A stretch of 64,000 nt of DNA from Parafrankia irregularis (GCF_001536285.1 NZ_FAOZ01000006.1:186001-250000); one strand, 5' to 3'; positions 32,335 through 41,709 are shown, counted from the stretch's first letter. Program-made: numbers and translations. Notes: a model not told the origin generated them from the letters alone.

Positions 32335-32892
32335 TCAGGCCACCGAGTGGGTCACCGTGCAGGTGTACATGCCGGCGACCACGCTGGACGGGACGTTCAC
32401 GATGAACGTGGGATTCCACGACACGGTGCTTTGCAGGATGTTGACCGTGACCGCGGAGAAGGCGGTGCGGGTGGTGCTCAGCGTGACCGCGTTGGCCGCC
32501 GTGGCCTGGCCCGGGGTGGTGAGCGAGAGCAGTCCCGTGGTGGCGGTGACGGGCCCGGACCAGTAGGACAGTTGGCTGGTCCCCACCGTCCGCTGGCTCC
32601 CCCCGGCACCGGTGGTGCAGCTCGTCGACGACACCGACGCCGTCCAGGTGCCGATCAGGTTCGTGCTTGTGACCGTGACGGTGCCGAGCGCCGCGGTGAG
32701 CGTGCCACTACCGACCGGCCGGGAGCCGAGGCTCTTCGAGGTCGGCACGGTGATGTCCAGCGCCGCCCTGGCCGGGGTGAGCCCGGCGCCGGACAGCACC
32801 AGCGTCGGCAGGACGAGTGCGAGCCACCGGCGTGCGGGTACGCGGCGGGTCCCCACCGGGCGGGATCCGCGGCCCGACAGACGGTTGCGCAC
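32335..32892 (-). CDS. Small secreted WxL-like surface protein
   Basis: 185 residues, GTG start. Long basic n-region then signal peptide WLALVLPTLVLSGAGLTPARA. The rest is a Thr/Ser/Val-rich beta protein. It ends with W-N-P-T..V.VP...VAG.Y..TVTHSVA, the same C-terminal pattern as the neighbour at 33227, so the two are diverged paralogues. This C-terminal W-x-P/L plus T-V-THS pattern resembles the WxL cell-surface domain, known mainly in Firmicutes. Two Cys residues may form a disulphide. Divergent from its paralogue; the DUF916-like gene follows the latter. Confidence 0.7.
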   Translation of the reverse strand: MRNRLSGRGSRPVGTRRVPARRWLALVLPTLVLSGAGLTPARAALDITVPTSKSLGSRPVGSGTLTAALGTVTVTSTNLIGTWTASVSSTSCTTGAGGSQRTVGTSQLSYWSGPVTATTGLLSLTTPGQATAANAVTLSTTRTAFSAVTVNILQSTVSWNPTFIVNVPSSVVAGMYTCTVTHSVA

Positions 32893-33226
32893 CGCGCATT
32901 GGTATCGCGGGGACTGATCGCGGGCAAGGAAGCCCGCCGCGGCTCAAGGTCCGATTCGGGGGCGGATCCGGACCGGACGGGACTTCACGCACACCCGACC
33001 AGCCGATCAGGGCGGAACCGGGCCGCACTGGGCCGGCCTGGCCGGTTCCCCGCCGCTCATCCCCGAGGAGGCCTTTGACCAACGCCACTCGTGGTTACGG
33101 ATAGTAGCCACCGTCGGTCCGGCGTGACTACGGTAGCGGCGCTCACGATCGGTAAACATCCCCGTCCTGGCAGCGAGTCAGGACCCGCGAACCACGGCGG
33201 CCTACCGCCGGGAACGGAGGTGCGGC
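32893..33226. other. 334-bp divergent spacer between two WxL-like genes
   Basis: Should hold promoters for both genes. A TTGACC (33075-33080) with TACGGATAGT around 33096 is a weak candidate -35/-10 for the plus-strand gene. No gene or clear operator seen. Confidence 0.4.
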
Positions 33227-33775
33227 TTGCGCAGGTCATCACTCGCGGTAGCCGCCGGCGCTACCGCGATCGTCGCCGCCGGGCTGGCGATCACCCCACC
33301 CGCCACCGCCGCGACGTCCGGCACGACCAGCGTCACGTTCACGTTGACCGGCGGGACTCTCGACATCGCCGTTCCGGGGCCGACGGAGGTGAACCTCGGC
33401 TCGTTCGCGGTCACCACGCCGACCGTGTCCGGCCCCCTCGGCAATGTGACCGTCACGGACTCGCGTGGTCTCGCGTCCGCGACGTGGATCGCGAGTGTCG
33501 CGTCGTCGGCGCTCGCGGGCAGCGGCGCGGCGGCGGGTGTCACCATCCCGGCGTCCGCCATCGCCTACGCCCCCGGAACGATTACGGCCAGTAATGTGTC
33601 GACCACGGGATCAGATGTGGCCGCGCTGTCTGGCACAGCACAGACAGCGGTGACGGCCACGGCTGGCACCGGCCTGAACACCGCGACCTGGAACCCGACG
33701 CTCACCGTCACGATTCCGCCGGCGTCCGCGGTGGCAGGCACCTTCACCGCGACAGTGACGCACTCGGTCGCCTAG
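33227..33775 (+). CDS. Small secreted WxL-like surface protein
   Basis: 182 residues from a TTG at 33227, with GGAGG six bases upstream deciding the start. Signal peptide LAVAAGATAIVAAGLAITPPATAA. A beta-rich mature part (LTGGTLDIAVPGPTEVNLGSF...LGNVTVTDSRGLASATWIASV) ends with TWNPTLTVTIPP...VAGTFTATVTHSVA, the same ending as the gene at 32335. The first repeat (LGSFAVTTPTVSGPLGNVTVTD) and the TW motif match WxL-like domains that bind peptidoglycan non-covalently. The next gene is a DUF916/WxLIP-like protein, the partner typical of WxL clusters. Confidence 0.75.
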   Translation: MRRSSLAVAAGATAIVAAGLAITPPATAATSGTTSVTFTLTGGTLDIAVPGPTEVNLGSFAVTTPTVSGPLGNVTVTDSRGLASATWIASVASSALAGSGAAAGVTIPASAIAYAPGTITASNVSTTGSDVAALSGTAQTAVTATAGTGLNTATWNPTLTVTIPPASAVAGTFTATVTHSVA

Positions 33776-33881
33776 CGGTCCGGTCGTCCGCCGCCGCGGG
33801 CGACCACGCGGGCGAGGGGGTGGGACGACGGAACAGCGATCTGGCCGGGCACTGCCGGGCCACACGGTCGCACGAACGATC

Positions 33882-34940
33882 ATGGTTGTCGTGGCCGGTC
33901 TGCTGCTGGTCACGACCACCATGGGCGCTTCTCCCACGGCGCGGGCGAGCGACGACGGCTCGATCGGCGTCCGCCTCATGGAGGTCACCGACAGTCTGCG
34001 GCTCGACCCGCGTGCCCGGCAGTATCTGATCGATCATCTGGAGCCGGGCACGGTCATCGACCGGCACGTCGAGGTCGCCAACAACAGCGCCGAGCCGCGC
34101 CGGATCACCATCTACCCGGGTGCCGCGACAGTCGGGAAGGGCCACTTCTCCTTCGGTGACGGCCACGCCGCCAACGAGCTGACCACGTGGACCAGCGTCG
34201 ACAAGGAGGTTCTCGAGGTCGCGCCGCACAGCGTCGACACTGTCACGGTCCGCGTCGCCGTGCCGACCGACGCCTCGCCCGGTGAGCACTACGGCGTCCT
34301 CTGGGCCGAGACAGCCAGCACCACGAACGACGACGGCGGCGTCGAGATGGTCAACAGGGTGGGCATCCGCATCTATCTCGACATCGGGCCGGGCGGACCC
34401 GCGCCGTCCGCCTTCACCATGTCGGACATCGTGGCCCGGCGTCTGGAGGACGGGCGACCCGCCATGATCACAACCGTCCACAACACGGGTGGACGGGCCC
34501 TGGACATCACCGGCGAGCTGCTCCTGACCGACGGACCCGGCGGCCTGCGGGCCGGCCCGTTCGACGCGAAGCTCGGGACGACCATCGCCCCGGGCGAAAG
34601 CGACCCGGTCACGGTCTTCCTGGATCCGCTGGTACCGGCCGGCCCGTGGAAGGCGACGATCACCCTGCGCAGCGGCCTGGTGGAGAACACCATCTCCGCG
34701 CGCATCCGCTTCCCCGATCGGCCCGGCACCCAGGCCGGCCCGGTGCGTGAGCGCCTCCTTCCCTTCCTTCCCCTGGACGGGCCGGCCGCTTTCGCGGCCG
34801 TCGCGGGCACCGGCATGCTCACCGCGGCGCTCGCCCTGCTCACGGGTCGCGCTGTCCGCCGCCGTGATACCGGCCGTGGCCGTGGTACCGGCCGCGGCCG
34901 CCACGCCCGCCGAGTCGGCAGAGGGCCCGAGGAGGGGTAG
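33882..34940 (+). CDS. DUF916/WxLIP-like membrane-anchored surface protein
   Basis: 352 residues from the only in-frame ATG, with no ribosome site seen; a non-standard upstream start is possible because the basic n-region of the signal peptide seems missing. Signal part VVVAGLLLVTTTMGASPTARA. Then the WxLIP peptidoglycan-binding-like domain: IGVRLMEVTDSLRLDPRARQYLIDHLEPG...VANNSAEPRRITIYPGAA...TSVDKEVLEV...PTDASPGEHYGVLWAE, a second Ig-like domain, and a C-terminal membrane anchor AAVAGTGMLTAALALLTG with Arg tail. In Firmicutes such proteins hold WxL proteins at the wall. Confidence 0.75.
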   Translation: MVVVAGLLLVTTTMGASPTARASDDGSIGVRLMEVTDSLRLDPRARQYLIDHLEPGTVIDRHVEVANNSAEPRRITIYPGAATVGKGHFSFGDGHAANELTTWTSVDKEVLEVAPHSVDTVTVRVAVPTDASPGEHYGVLWAETASTTNDDGGVEMVNRVGIRIYLDIGPGGPAPSAFTMSDIVARRLEDGRPAMITTVHNTGGRALDITGELLLTDGPGGLRAGPFDAKLGTTIAPGESDPVTVFLDPLVPAGPWKATITLRSGLVENTISARIRFPDRPGTQAGPVRERLLPFLPLDGPAAFAAVAGTGMLTAALALLTGRAVRRRDTGRGRGTGRGRHARRVGRGPEEG

Positions 34941-35018
34941 ACCGCCCCGGTGTCCCTAGGGTCTTCAGGGATCGGACGGGCCGATGGGGACCGGACCGTG
35001 GACGACGGAGGGTGCTCC

Positions 35019-35807
35019 ATGGATCTTGAACTGGCCGGCAGGGTCATCCTGGTCACCGGTGGCTCCGAAGGCCTCGGCGCGGCGCTCGTCCGCACCCTGG
35101 CCGCGGAGGGAGCGCGGGTGGCCTTCTGCGCCCGCCGCGCCGAGGCCCTCGACCAGCTCGCCGACGAGATCATGAAGGCCGGCGCGGCCGAGGCGGATGT
35201 GCTGCCCGTGGCCGCCGACGTCACCAGCCCCGCCGACCTGGAGCGGTTCACCGAGCTCGCCGTCGGCCGCTGGGGCCGGATCGACGGGCTGGTGAACAAC
35301 GCCGGGCGCAGCGCCGCCGAGATGTTCGACACCCAGACCGACGAGATGTGGAGCGAGGACCTCGAGCTCAAGGTCTACGGCGCGATCCGGCTCATCCGGC
35401 TGGCGCTTCCGCATCTGCGCGCCGCCGGTGGCGGCAGCATCGTCAACACCCTCGCCGTGGCGGCGAAGGCGCCGGGAGCCGGATCGACACCCACCTCGGT
35501 GTCCCGGGCCGCCGGCCTCGCCCTGACCAAGGCTCTGTCGAAGGAGCTGGGCCGGGACGGGATCCGGGTCAACGCGGTGCTCATCGGGCTGTTGGAGAGC
35601 AGGCAGTGGGAACGGCGGGCGACCGAGCTCGGTGTCAGCACAAGCGACCTCTACGCCGACCTCGGCCAGAACTCCGGCATCCCGCTCGGGCGGGTCGGCG
35701 AGGCCCGGGACTTCGCCGACCTCGCCGCGTTCCTGCTCTCGCCGCGGGCGGCCTATCTCACCGGCGCCGGCATCAACCTGGACGGCGGGCTCTCCCCGGT
35801 GCACTGA
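35019..35807 (+). CDS. SDR-family protein lacking the usual catalytic Tyr and Lys
   Basis: 262 residues from the ATG at 35019 with GGAGGG six bases upstream. NAD(P)-binding motif TGGSEGLG and NNAG are intact. At the active site the usual Y-S-A-S-K is replaced by T-S-V-S-R (…STPTSVSRAAGLAL…), so both Tyr and Lys are missing while the following helix and RVNAVLIGLLES and INLDGG are normal. It may be a binding protein or use another mechanism; a related actinobacterial subgroup with the same change exists to my knowledge. It stands alone between the surface cluster and a small gene. Confidence 0.85.
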   Translation: MDLELAGRVILVTGGSEGLGAALVRTLAAEGARVAFCARRAEALDQLADEIMKAGAAEADVLPVAADVTSPADLERFTELAVGRWGRIDGLVNNAGRSAAEMFDTQTDEMWSEDLELKVYGAIRLIRLALPHLRAAGGGSIVNTLAVAAKAPGAGSTPTSVSRAAGLALTKALSKELGRDGIRVNAVLIGLLESRQWERRATELGVSTSDLYADLGQNSGIPLGRVGEARDFADLAAFLLSPRAAYLTGAGINLDGGLSPVH

Positions 35808-36017
35808 GTGACCCGGTGAAGGGTGACCCGGTGAGGGGAGCCAGCCGGTGAGCGGATCGACCCGGTGGGCCGAGCCGCCGGGTGGGCCAGGTTGCCGGGT
35901 GAGCCAGGTCACCCGGTGCTCCGGGCCGGAATCTCGTAATTCGCAGGCTTAACCCGCGCCTACCCGGGAAGCAGGAAAAACGAGCAACACGATCACACCA
36001 CCACACGGAGGACGACC

Positions 36018-36221
36018 GTGAGCCTGATCCACAGCCTGCTCGAAGGACTCGACGCCAGCGACCGGGAACGGACCGTCGGCCTGATCAACCGAAGCATCGC
36101 GGCGGACCTGGCCAGCGTCGCCGACGGTGCCGGGCCGACCCGGCAGGTCGACGTGGGCACGCGCAGCCGGGCCCGGCGCACGCGCTCGACGTCGGGATCG
36201 GGCGCACGCTCCGGGCGCTGA
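36018..36221 (+). CDS. Small hypothetical protein
   Basis: 67 residues from a GTG at 36018, with GGAGGA about six bases upstream, which is the main reason to accept it. N-terminal half helical (LIHSLLEGLDASDRERTVGLINRSI), C-terminal half strongly basic with Arg/Ser/Thr (RSRARRTRSTSGSG), suggesting nucleic-acid binding. I do not recognise a family. The 275-bp gap after it leads to the nuclease gene; TAGGTT at 36368 is a possible -10 box for that operon. Confidence 0.5.
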   Translation: MSLIHSLLEGLDASDRERTVGLINRSIAADLASVADGAGPTRQVDVGTRSRARRTRSTSGSGARSGR

Positions 36222-36496
36222 GCGCTCCCGTACCGGGGCGGCACGCACAGCTGCCCACGCAACAGAGAGAAACATCAGGACCACGCTGGACCGGCAACGA
36301 TCCGGAAATTCGCCAATGTCACGCGCCCACACGGCGTGGGACTGTTCGAGATGTCCCTTTGCGGTACTAGGTTCTGGCCGTTCGGCCTCGCGCGTCGCGA
36401 CGAGGGCCGTCCGCGGATCGCACCACGCGAGCCGTGCCACCCGACCGCAACCGCGCATCACCCACTGCGCGGGGGCGCCCCGCCGCAAGAGGGAAG

Positions 36497-37729
36497 ATGC
36501 GTCTCGTTCACGCAGCCGACGTCCACCTCGACAGCCCCCTGCGCGGGCTGACCCGGCTCGGCGACGGCGACCTCGCCCAACTGCTCCGTCAGGCGACCAG
36601 GCGGGCGCTCGGCAACCTGGTCGATCTCACCATCGCCAGGCAGGCGGACGCACTGCTGCTCGCCGGGGACATCTACGACGGAACCTGGCACGACTACGCG
36701 ACCGGGCGGTACTTCGTCGAGCAGATGGGGCGCCTGCGCGACAGCGGCGTCCGGGTTTTCATGATCTCGGGGAACCACGATGCCGAGAGCGAGATCACCC
36801 GGACGCTCACGCTGCCCCCCAACGTCCTCGTGTTCCCGGCCGAACAGCCGGGCACGCACATCGTCGAGGACCTGGGCCTGGCGGTGCACGGGCAGAGCTA
36901 CGCGACCCGTGCCGTCGGGGCCAACCTCGTCCTGCGGTACCCCGACGCCGTCGGCGGGCTGGTCAACGTCGGTCTCCTGCACACCGCGGCGGACGGCGCC
37001 GACGGCCACGACAACTACGCGCCGTGTTCGGCGGACGATCTGGCCCGCACCCGGTACGACTACTTCGCGCTCGGCCACGTCCACACCCATCGTGTGGTGG
37101 CCGCTGGCGAGCAGGTGGCGGCGTTCAGCGGGAACCTGCAGGGCCGCACCCCGCGGGAGGCCGGCCCGAAGGGCGCGCTCGTCGTCGAGATCACCGGCAC
37201 CGGCCCCGCCCGCGTCGAGCACGTGCCGTGCGATGTCGCCCGCTGGGCGATGATCACGGTCGACATCAGCGGCACCACCACCCTCGACGCCGTCCTCGAC
37301 CGGATCGCACGGGAGCTGCGGGACGCGCGGGACGCCGCCGGCGACCGCCCCGTCGTCGCGCGGATCGTGCTCACCGGCACCAGCCGGGCCGCCGCCGACC
37401 TCGCCGACGCCGAACGGCTGCGCGAGGAGCTGCGCTCCGTCGCGGACGGCCTGCGGGTCTGCCTGGAGAAGATCGTCACCCGGGTCACCGATCCGGCGTC
37501 CGCCGGCGGCGTCGACCCCGAGCTGATCACGTCGATCCGGGTCGCGTGCGAGTCTCTCGGCGGGCAACCGGACCTGCTCCGGCAGTGGGCCGGCCCGCTC
37601 GATCGGGAGGTCGGGCGGCTGCTGCGCACCGCCGAGCTGCTCGACCTGGGTGACCCCGGCACGCTCGGCGAGCTGGCACACCGGGCCGGGGTCGGCCTGC
37701 TGGCCCGACTGGCCGGCGGTGACGCCTGA
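36497..37729 (+). CDS. SbcD/YhaO-type DNA exonuclease (metallophosphoesterase)
   Basis: 410 residues from the ATG at 36497 with AAGAGGGA upstream. Calcineurin-like nuclease motifs in order: AADVHLDS (D-x-H), AGDIYD, SGNHD, and GHVHTHR near residue 195, each contributing metal ligands. Mre11/SbcD-type 3'-5' exonuclease/endonuclease, working with an SMC-like ATPase partner on DNA ends or hairpins. Its TGA overlaps the ATG of the ATPase gene (TGATG), so the pair is translationally coupled. Length and partner suit the YhaO-YhaN type better than classic SbcCD. Confidence 0.92.
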   Translation: MRLVHAADVHLDSPLRGLTRLGDGDLAQLLRQATRRALGNLVDLTIARQADALLLAGDIYDGTWHDYATGRYFVEQMGRLRDSGVRVFMISGNHDAESEITRTLTLPPNVLVFPAEQPGTHIVEDLGLAVHGQSYATRAVGANLVLRYPDAVGGLVNVGLLHTAADGADGHDNYAPCSADDLARTRYDYFALGHVHTHRVVAAGEQVAAFSGNLQGRTPREAGPKGALVVEITGTGPARVEHVPCDVARWAMITVDISGTTTLDAVLDRIARELRDARDAAGDRPVVARIVLTGTSRAAADLADAERLREELRSVADGLRVCLEKIVTRVTDPASAGGVDPELITSIRVACESLGGQPDLLRQWAGPLDREVGRLLRTAELLDLGDPGTLGELAHRAGVGLLARLAGGDA

Positions 37730-40700
37730 TGCGCATCCGGGCGTTGGGGCTTGAGCGCTACGGTGCCTTCGAAGCCCGCCGCGTCGAGTTCGGCCCGGGG
37801 CTGACCCTGGTCGTCGGCGCCAACGAGGCCGGCAAGTCCACCACCCTGGACGCGCTGTCCGACCTGCTGTGGACCTTCCGCGGCACCCGGCAGAGCTTCC
37901 ATTTCGGCCTGGGCGCGCTGAGCCTGAGCGCCGAGGTCGAGCTGCCACCGGCACCGACGGCGCCGGTGGAGATCAGGCGCCGCAACACCGGTCTGCAGAC
38001 GGTCGCGGACGGCGTCCCGTTCACTCCGCCCTGGGGCTCCGGCGGCGCCGCGGAACGCGACCGCTGGCGCCGCGCGTTCGGGCTTTCCCACGCGGAGCTG
38101 CGCGATGGCGGCGACCTGGTCTTCGCGGGCCGCGGTGACCTCGCCGAGCTCGTCTTCACCGCGCGTAGCGGGCGGGCCGTGCGCAGCCTGCTCGACGCGC
38201 TTGAGGCCGAGGTCGACTCCCTCTACAAGCAGCATCGCAACAGCAGGACGTCGAAGCTGCGCATCGCGCTCGCGGACTACCAGCGCCAGGCCGAGCAGGC
38301 GACGTCGTCCATGACCCGCGCGGCGCAGGTCGAGGCGACGCGCCACGAGCTGGCGCTACGCCGCGACGAGGCCGCGGCGGCCGCGGCGGCGGCCCGGGCC
38401 GCCGCCGCGCGGCTCGACCGGATGGAACAGCGGGGCCGGGCCGCGGCCTTCGTCCGGGACCTCGTGGTGCTCCGGGAGCGCCGGATCGCCCTGCTCACAG
38501 CCGGCACCGTGCTCACCGCGGAGCAGGCGGCGGTCTTCGACGCCAGTGCCGCGCAGACCGTGGCCGCCGAGACGGAGCTGGAACGGCTGACCACCGAGCT
38601 GACCGAGCGCCGTGCCGCACGCGCGAAGCTGACCGTCGACGAGGCCGTGCTCGCGGACGGCGAGACCATCATCCGGCTGGACCGGGCCAGCGTCGCCCGG
38701 CTGGGCGACGGCCGCCGCGCCCATGAACTGGCCACCGAGTCAGGTCACCAGGCCGCGCGGGCCCGCGCGCTGGTGCTCGGCCTCGTCGGGCCGAACGACG
38801 GGCGCGACACCGCCGACCTGCTCGACCAGCTGCACGTCCCCCGGGATCTCGCCGCCCAGCTGGACGCGCTGGCCGCCACGATCGGTGACCTCGGCGACGA
38901 GCTGGGCCGGGCCGAGGAGACACTGTCCGCCGCCCGCCAGCGCCACGACGCCGCCACCGAGCTCTCCCCCGGGGCCGATCCGGCCACGATCAGCCATCTC
39001 AAGGCCGTGGTCTCCGCGGTCGGCGCCCAGGGGTCGGCGACCGCGCTGGCCCGGGACGCCGTCGACGCGGCGGCTCACGCGGTCCGCGACCGGCGGGGGG
39101 CGCTGCACCGCGCCGGTGCCCGCGAGCTGGACGGCCCGCCGCCGGTCCTGCCCGGGCGCGCCGAGGTGCGGGCGGCGCGCAAGGAGCTGGACGCGGCGCG
39201 GGTGACACTGGCCCGGCGGGAGGAGGAACTGGTCGGGGCCACCCGCGATGACGACCTCGCCCAGGGCCGGCTCGCCGAAGTGGACGAGCAGGACCTGCCG
39301 GACTCCGTGACGCTGGAGCAGGCCCGCGCGACCCGCACCCGGCTGTGGAACCTGCTGATCGCCGCGACCGGCACCGCCACATCGGACGTCACCGTCCAAC
39401 CGGACACCACCGCCACATCGGACGTCACCGTCGCATCGGACGTCACCGTCGCATCGGACGTCACCGCTGCGCCCGGCGCGGTGCAGGGTCTGAGCCGGCA
39501 GCGGGCCGGTGAGCTCCTGCCGGTGCTCGCCGCCGGCATCGCCCAGGCCGACGAGGTCGCCGACCAGCTCATCCGGCACGCCGACCTCGCGGCCCGGCGC
39601 GGTCAGCTCCGCCGGGAGGCCGCGACCGTCCGGGAGCGGGTCACGGACGCGGTGTCCGCCGCCGCCGCGGCTGCCGACGCCGCCGATCGGGCCGGCGCCG
39701 TCTGGACGGCGCTGTGGCAGGACGCCGGCCTCGCCGCTCCCGACCGGGACGACGTGGACGACGTCCTGCAGGCCGTCGACGACGCGCATCGCGCGCACGG
39801 CGAGCTGCTCGCCGCGCAGGCTCGCGTCACCGGGCTGGACCCGCAGGTGCGGGCGCAGCGCAGCGCGCTGGCCGAAGCACTGGCCCAGGTCGGTGTCCCG
39901 GCCGCGGAAGCCGACCTCGACAGCCTGCTCGGCGCCGCACGTGGCGTGCTCGACGACGACGATCGGGCCCGGGAGCAGCGCGCCACCGCGCTCCATTCCG
40001 GGCGTGTCGTCGACGAGGCGGAGCGTGACCTGGCGAAACGCCGCGAGGAGCTGCGTGGTGCCGAGGACGACTGGCGGGCCCTCGTCCGCCGCGCCGCCCT
40101 GGCGGACATCACCGACCCCCGGGGGTGGGCCGAGCGGCGGGCTGTGCTCACCGATGCCGCCGCGCTGCACGAGCTGGCGCTGCGGGCCGGCCGGGACGCC
40201 GACGCCGCCGGCGGCCTGTTTGGCGACTTCGCCGCCGAGGTGACGGGCCTGGCAGCCCGGCACGGCCTGCGCCGGACCGCCACAGCGGCAGCGGCAGCGG
40301 CAGCGGCACACATGACCGCAAACGCGACGGCGACGGCGACGGCGACGGCCGACGATCTGGATGCCGAGATCGGGGCGCTCGCCGACCTGGTCGATCAGCT
40401 CAGCGGCCTGCACCGCGTCGCCGCGCAGAACCGGGCCCGCACCGCGGAGATCGACCAGGCGATCGACGGACTCACCACCCGCGTCGAGGCGGCGGCGGGC
40501 CTGCGGGACAGCGCCGCGGGACGTCTCGACGAGCTCGGCGCCCAGGTCACCCTCACACCCGGGCAGACCCTCGCGGACGCGGCGGCCCGCCAGCGGGACC
40601 TCGCCCATGTGACAGCGGAGCTGACGGCCGCCGAGGCCCTCCTGCGCGCGACCGTCCCCGGCGATGACCTCGAGGCCGTCGTCGGCGACCTGACCGGACG

Positions 40701-41709
40701 GACGGACGCGGAGCTGGCGGCCGAGGTCACCCGCGCCCGGGACGAGCGGGACCGGTACGCCACCGCGCAGACGGACGCCTGGACGGCGGTCGGCACCGTC
40801 GAGCGACGTCTGCTCGATCTGGAGAGCGGCGCGAGCGCCGGCGAGCTGCACGCGCGGGCCCAGGAATCGCTGGCGCTGGTCGCGGAGACCGCGGAACGCT
40901 ACGTCATCGCCCGTATCCAGCACGAGACGCTGCGCGGCGAGCTGGCGGCGTACGAACGTCGCCACGCGTCGCCCCTGCTCACTGCGGCGGGGCAGCTGCT
41001 CGAACGGCTCACCGAGGGCCGGTACGTGGCGCTGCGGGCCGTCGACCGCGGCGACAACGCCCGGACGTTGAAGGTCATCCGCTCGGACGAGCACGAGCTC
41101 GGGCCGCACGAGCTGTCGGAGGGCACCTGCGACCAGGTGTTCCTCGCCCTGCGGCTGGCTGCGATCGACCAGCTGCAGCGGGAGCGGGCTGATCGCGGCG
41201 AGCCCACGCTGCCGGTCGTGCTCGACGACGTCCTGATGACCTTCGACGACGACCGGACGAGGGCCGCCCTACGGGTGCTGACCGAGTTCGCGCCCCTCTG
41301 GCAGATCATCCTGCTGACCCACCACGAGCACCTCGCCGACCTGGCCCGGGACGTCGTCGTCGGCCGCGACGACGCCGACCTGATCACGATCACGTATCTG
41401 CCCGCCGCGTTCGCGATCGCCGCTGCCCGCGAGCCCGATCACATCCGGGCCATGGCGGGGATCGGGCTGCCGACCGAACCGGGCGACCGGCTCCTTCCCG
41501 CCCCGGCCGGGCCGCGCGGGTCGGTGGCGCTCACCTCCGGCGGTTCCTCGGGCACCGCCGGCTCCTCCGGCCCGGGCGGCGCCGGGGCCGGCGGCCGGGA
41601 TCCCGGCCAGATCCGCGGATGGGCCAGGCAGAACGGCTTCGAGGTCGGTGACCGCGGCCGCATCCCGCGGGAGATCATCGAGGCTTTCGAGGCCGCTCAC
41701 TCGGGCTGA
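37729..41709 (+). CDS. YhaN/SbcC-like SMC ATPase with C-terminal Lsr2-type DNA-binding domain
   Basis: 1326 residues. Walker A GANEAGKST (30-38), QSFHFGLG and RAFGLSHAELRDGGDL typical of YhaN, long coiled-coil arms (~180-1090), ABC signature LSEGTCDQVFLALRL (~1127) and Walker B LPVVLDDVLMTFDDD (~1160). No CxxC zinc hook is seen. Residues ~1294-1326 read IRGWARQNGFEVGDRGRIP then IIEAFEAAH, very like the Lsr2 DNA-binding domain with its RGR minor-groove hook. A Gly/Ser/Pro linker (1260-1290) joins them. Short tandem repeats (TSDVTVASDVTVAS, ATATATATAD) lie in the coiled coil. Partner of the nuclease gene before it. Confidence 0.88.
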   Translation: MRIRALGLERYGAFEARRVEFGPGLTLVVGANEAGKSTTLDALSDLLWTFRGTRQSFHFGLGALSLSAEVELPPAPTAPVEIRRRNTGLQTVADGVPFTPPWGSGGAAERDRWRRAFGLSHAELRDGGDLVFAGRGDLAELVFTARSGRAVRSLLDALEAEVDSLYKQHRNSRTSKLRIALADYQRQAEQATSSMTRAAQVEATRHELALRRDEAAAAAAAARAAAARLDRMEQRGRAAAFVRDLVVLRERRIALLTAGTVLTAEQAAVFDASAAQTVAAETELERLTTELTERRAARAKLTVDEAVLADGETIIRLDRASVARLGDGRRAHELATESGHQAARARALVLGLVGPNDGRDTADLLDQLHVPRDLAAQLDALAATIGDLGDELGRAEETLSAARQRHDAATELSPGADPATISHLKAVVSAVGAQGSATALARDAVDAAAHAVRDRRGALHRAGARELDGPPPVLPGRAEVRAARKELDAARVTLARREEELVGATRDDDLAQGRLAEVDEQDLPDSVTLEQARATRTRLWNLLIAATGTATSDVTVQPDTTATSDVTVASDVTVASDVTAAPGAVQGLSRQRAGELLPVLAAGIAQADEVADQLIRHADLAARRGQLRREAATVRERVTDAVSAAAAAADAADRAGAVWTALWQDAGLAAPDRDDVDDVLQAVDDAHRAHGELLAAQARVTGLDPQVRAQRSALAEALAQVGVPAAEADLDSLLGAARGVLDDDDRAREQRATALHSGRVVDEAERDLAKRREELRGAEDDWRALVRRAALADITDPRGWAERRAVLTDAAALHELALRAGRDADAAGGLFGDFAAEVTGLAARHGLRRTATAAAAAAAAHMTANATATATATADDLDAEIGALADLVDQLSGLHRVAAQNRARTAEIDQAIDGLTTRVEAAAGLRDSAAGRLDELGAQVTLTPGQTLADAAARQRDLAHVTAELTAAEALLRATVPGDDLEAVVGDLTGRTDAELAAEVTRARDERDRYATAQTDAWTAVGTVERRLLDLESGASAGELHARAQESLALVAETAERYVIARIQHETLRGELAAYERRHASPLLTAAGQLLERLTEGRYVALRAVDRGDNARTLKVIRSDEHELGPHELSEGTCDQVFLALRLAAIDQLQRERADRGEPTLPVVLDDVLMTFDDDRTRAALRVLTEFAPLWQIILLTHHEHLADLARDVVVGRDDADLITITYLPAAFAIAAAREPDHIRAMAGIGLPTEPGDRLLPAPAGPRGSVALTSGGSSGTAGSSGPGGAGAGGRDPGQIRGWARQNGFEVGDRGRIPREIIEAFEAAHSG

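Noticed and set aside
29979..32419. Very long open frames (about 700-750 residues) opposite the GNAT-acyl-CoA synthetase gene
   Set aside because: Shadow frames of the coding strand with biased composition and no family motifs.
33820..33881. Possible frameshift or upstream start for the DUF916-like protein, because GAGGGGG at 33814 points to a GTG at 33820
   Set aside because: That GTG is in another frame and yields no signal peptide. The ATG at 33882 gives a hydrophobic start, though weak.
38740..41109. A 789-residue antisense frame within the YhaN/SbcC-like gene
   Set aside because: Pure third-position GC artefact; the plus strand carries Walker A, signature and Walker B.
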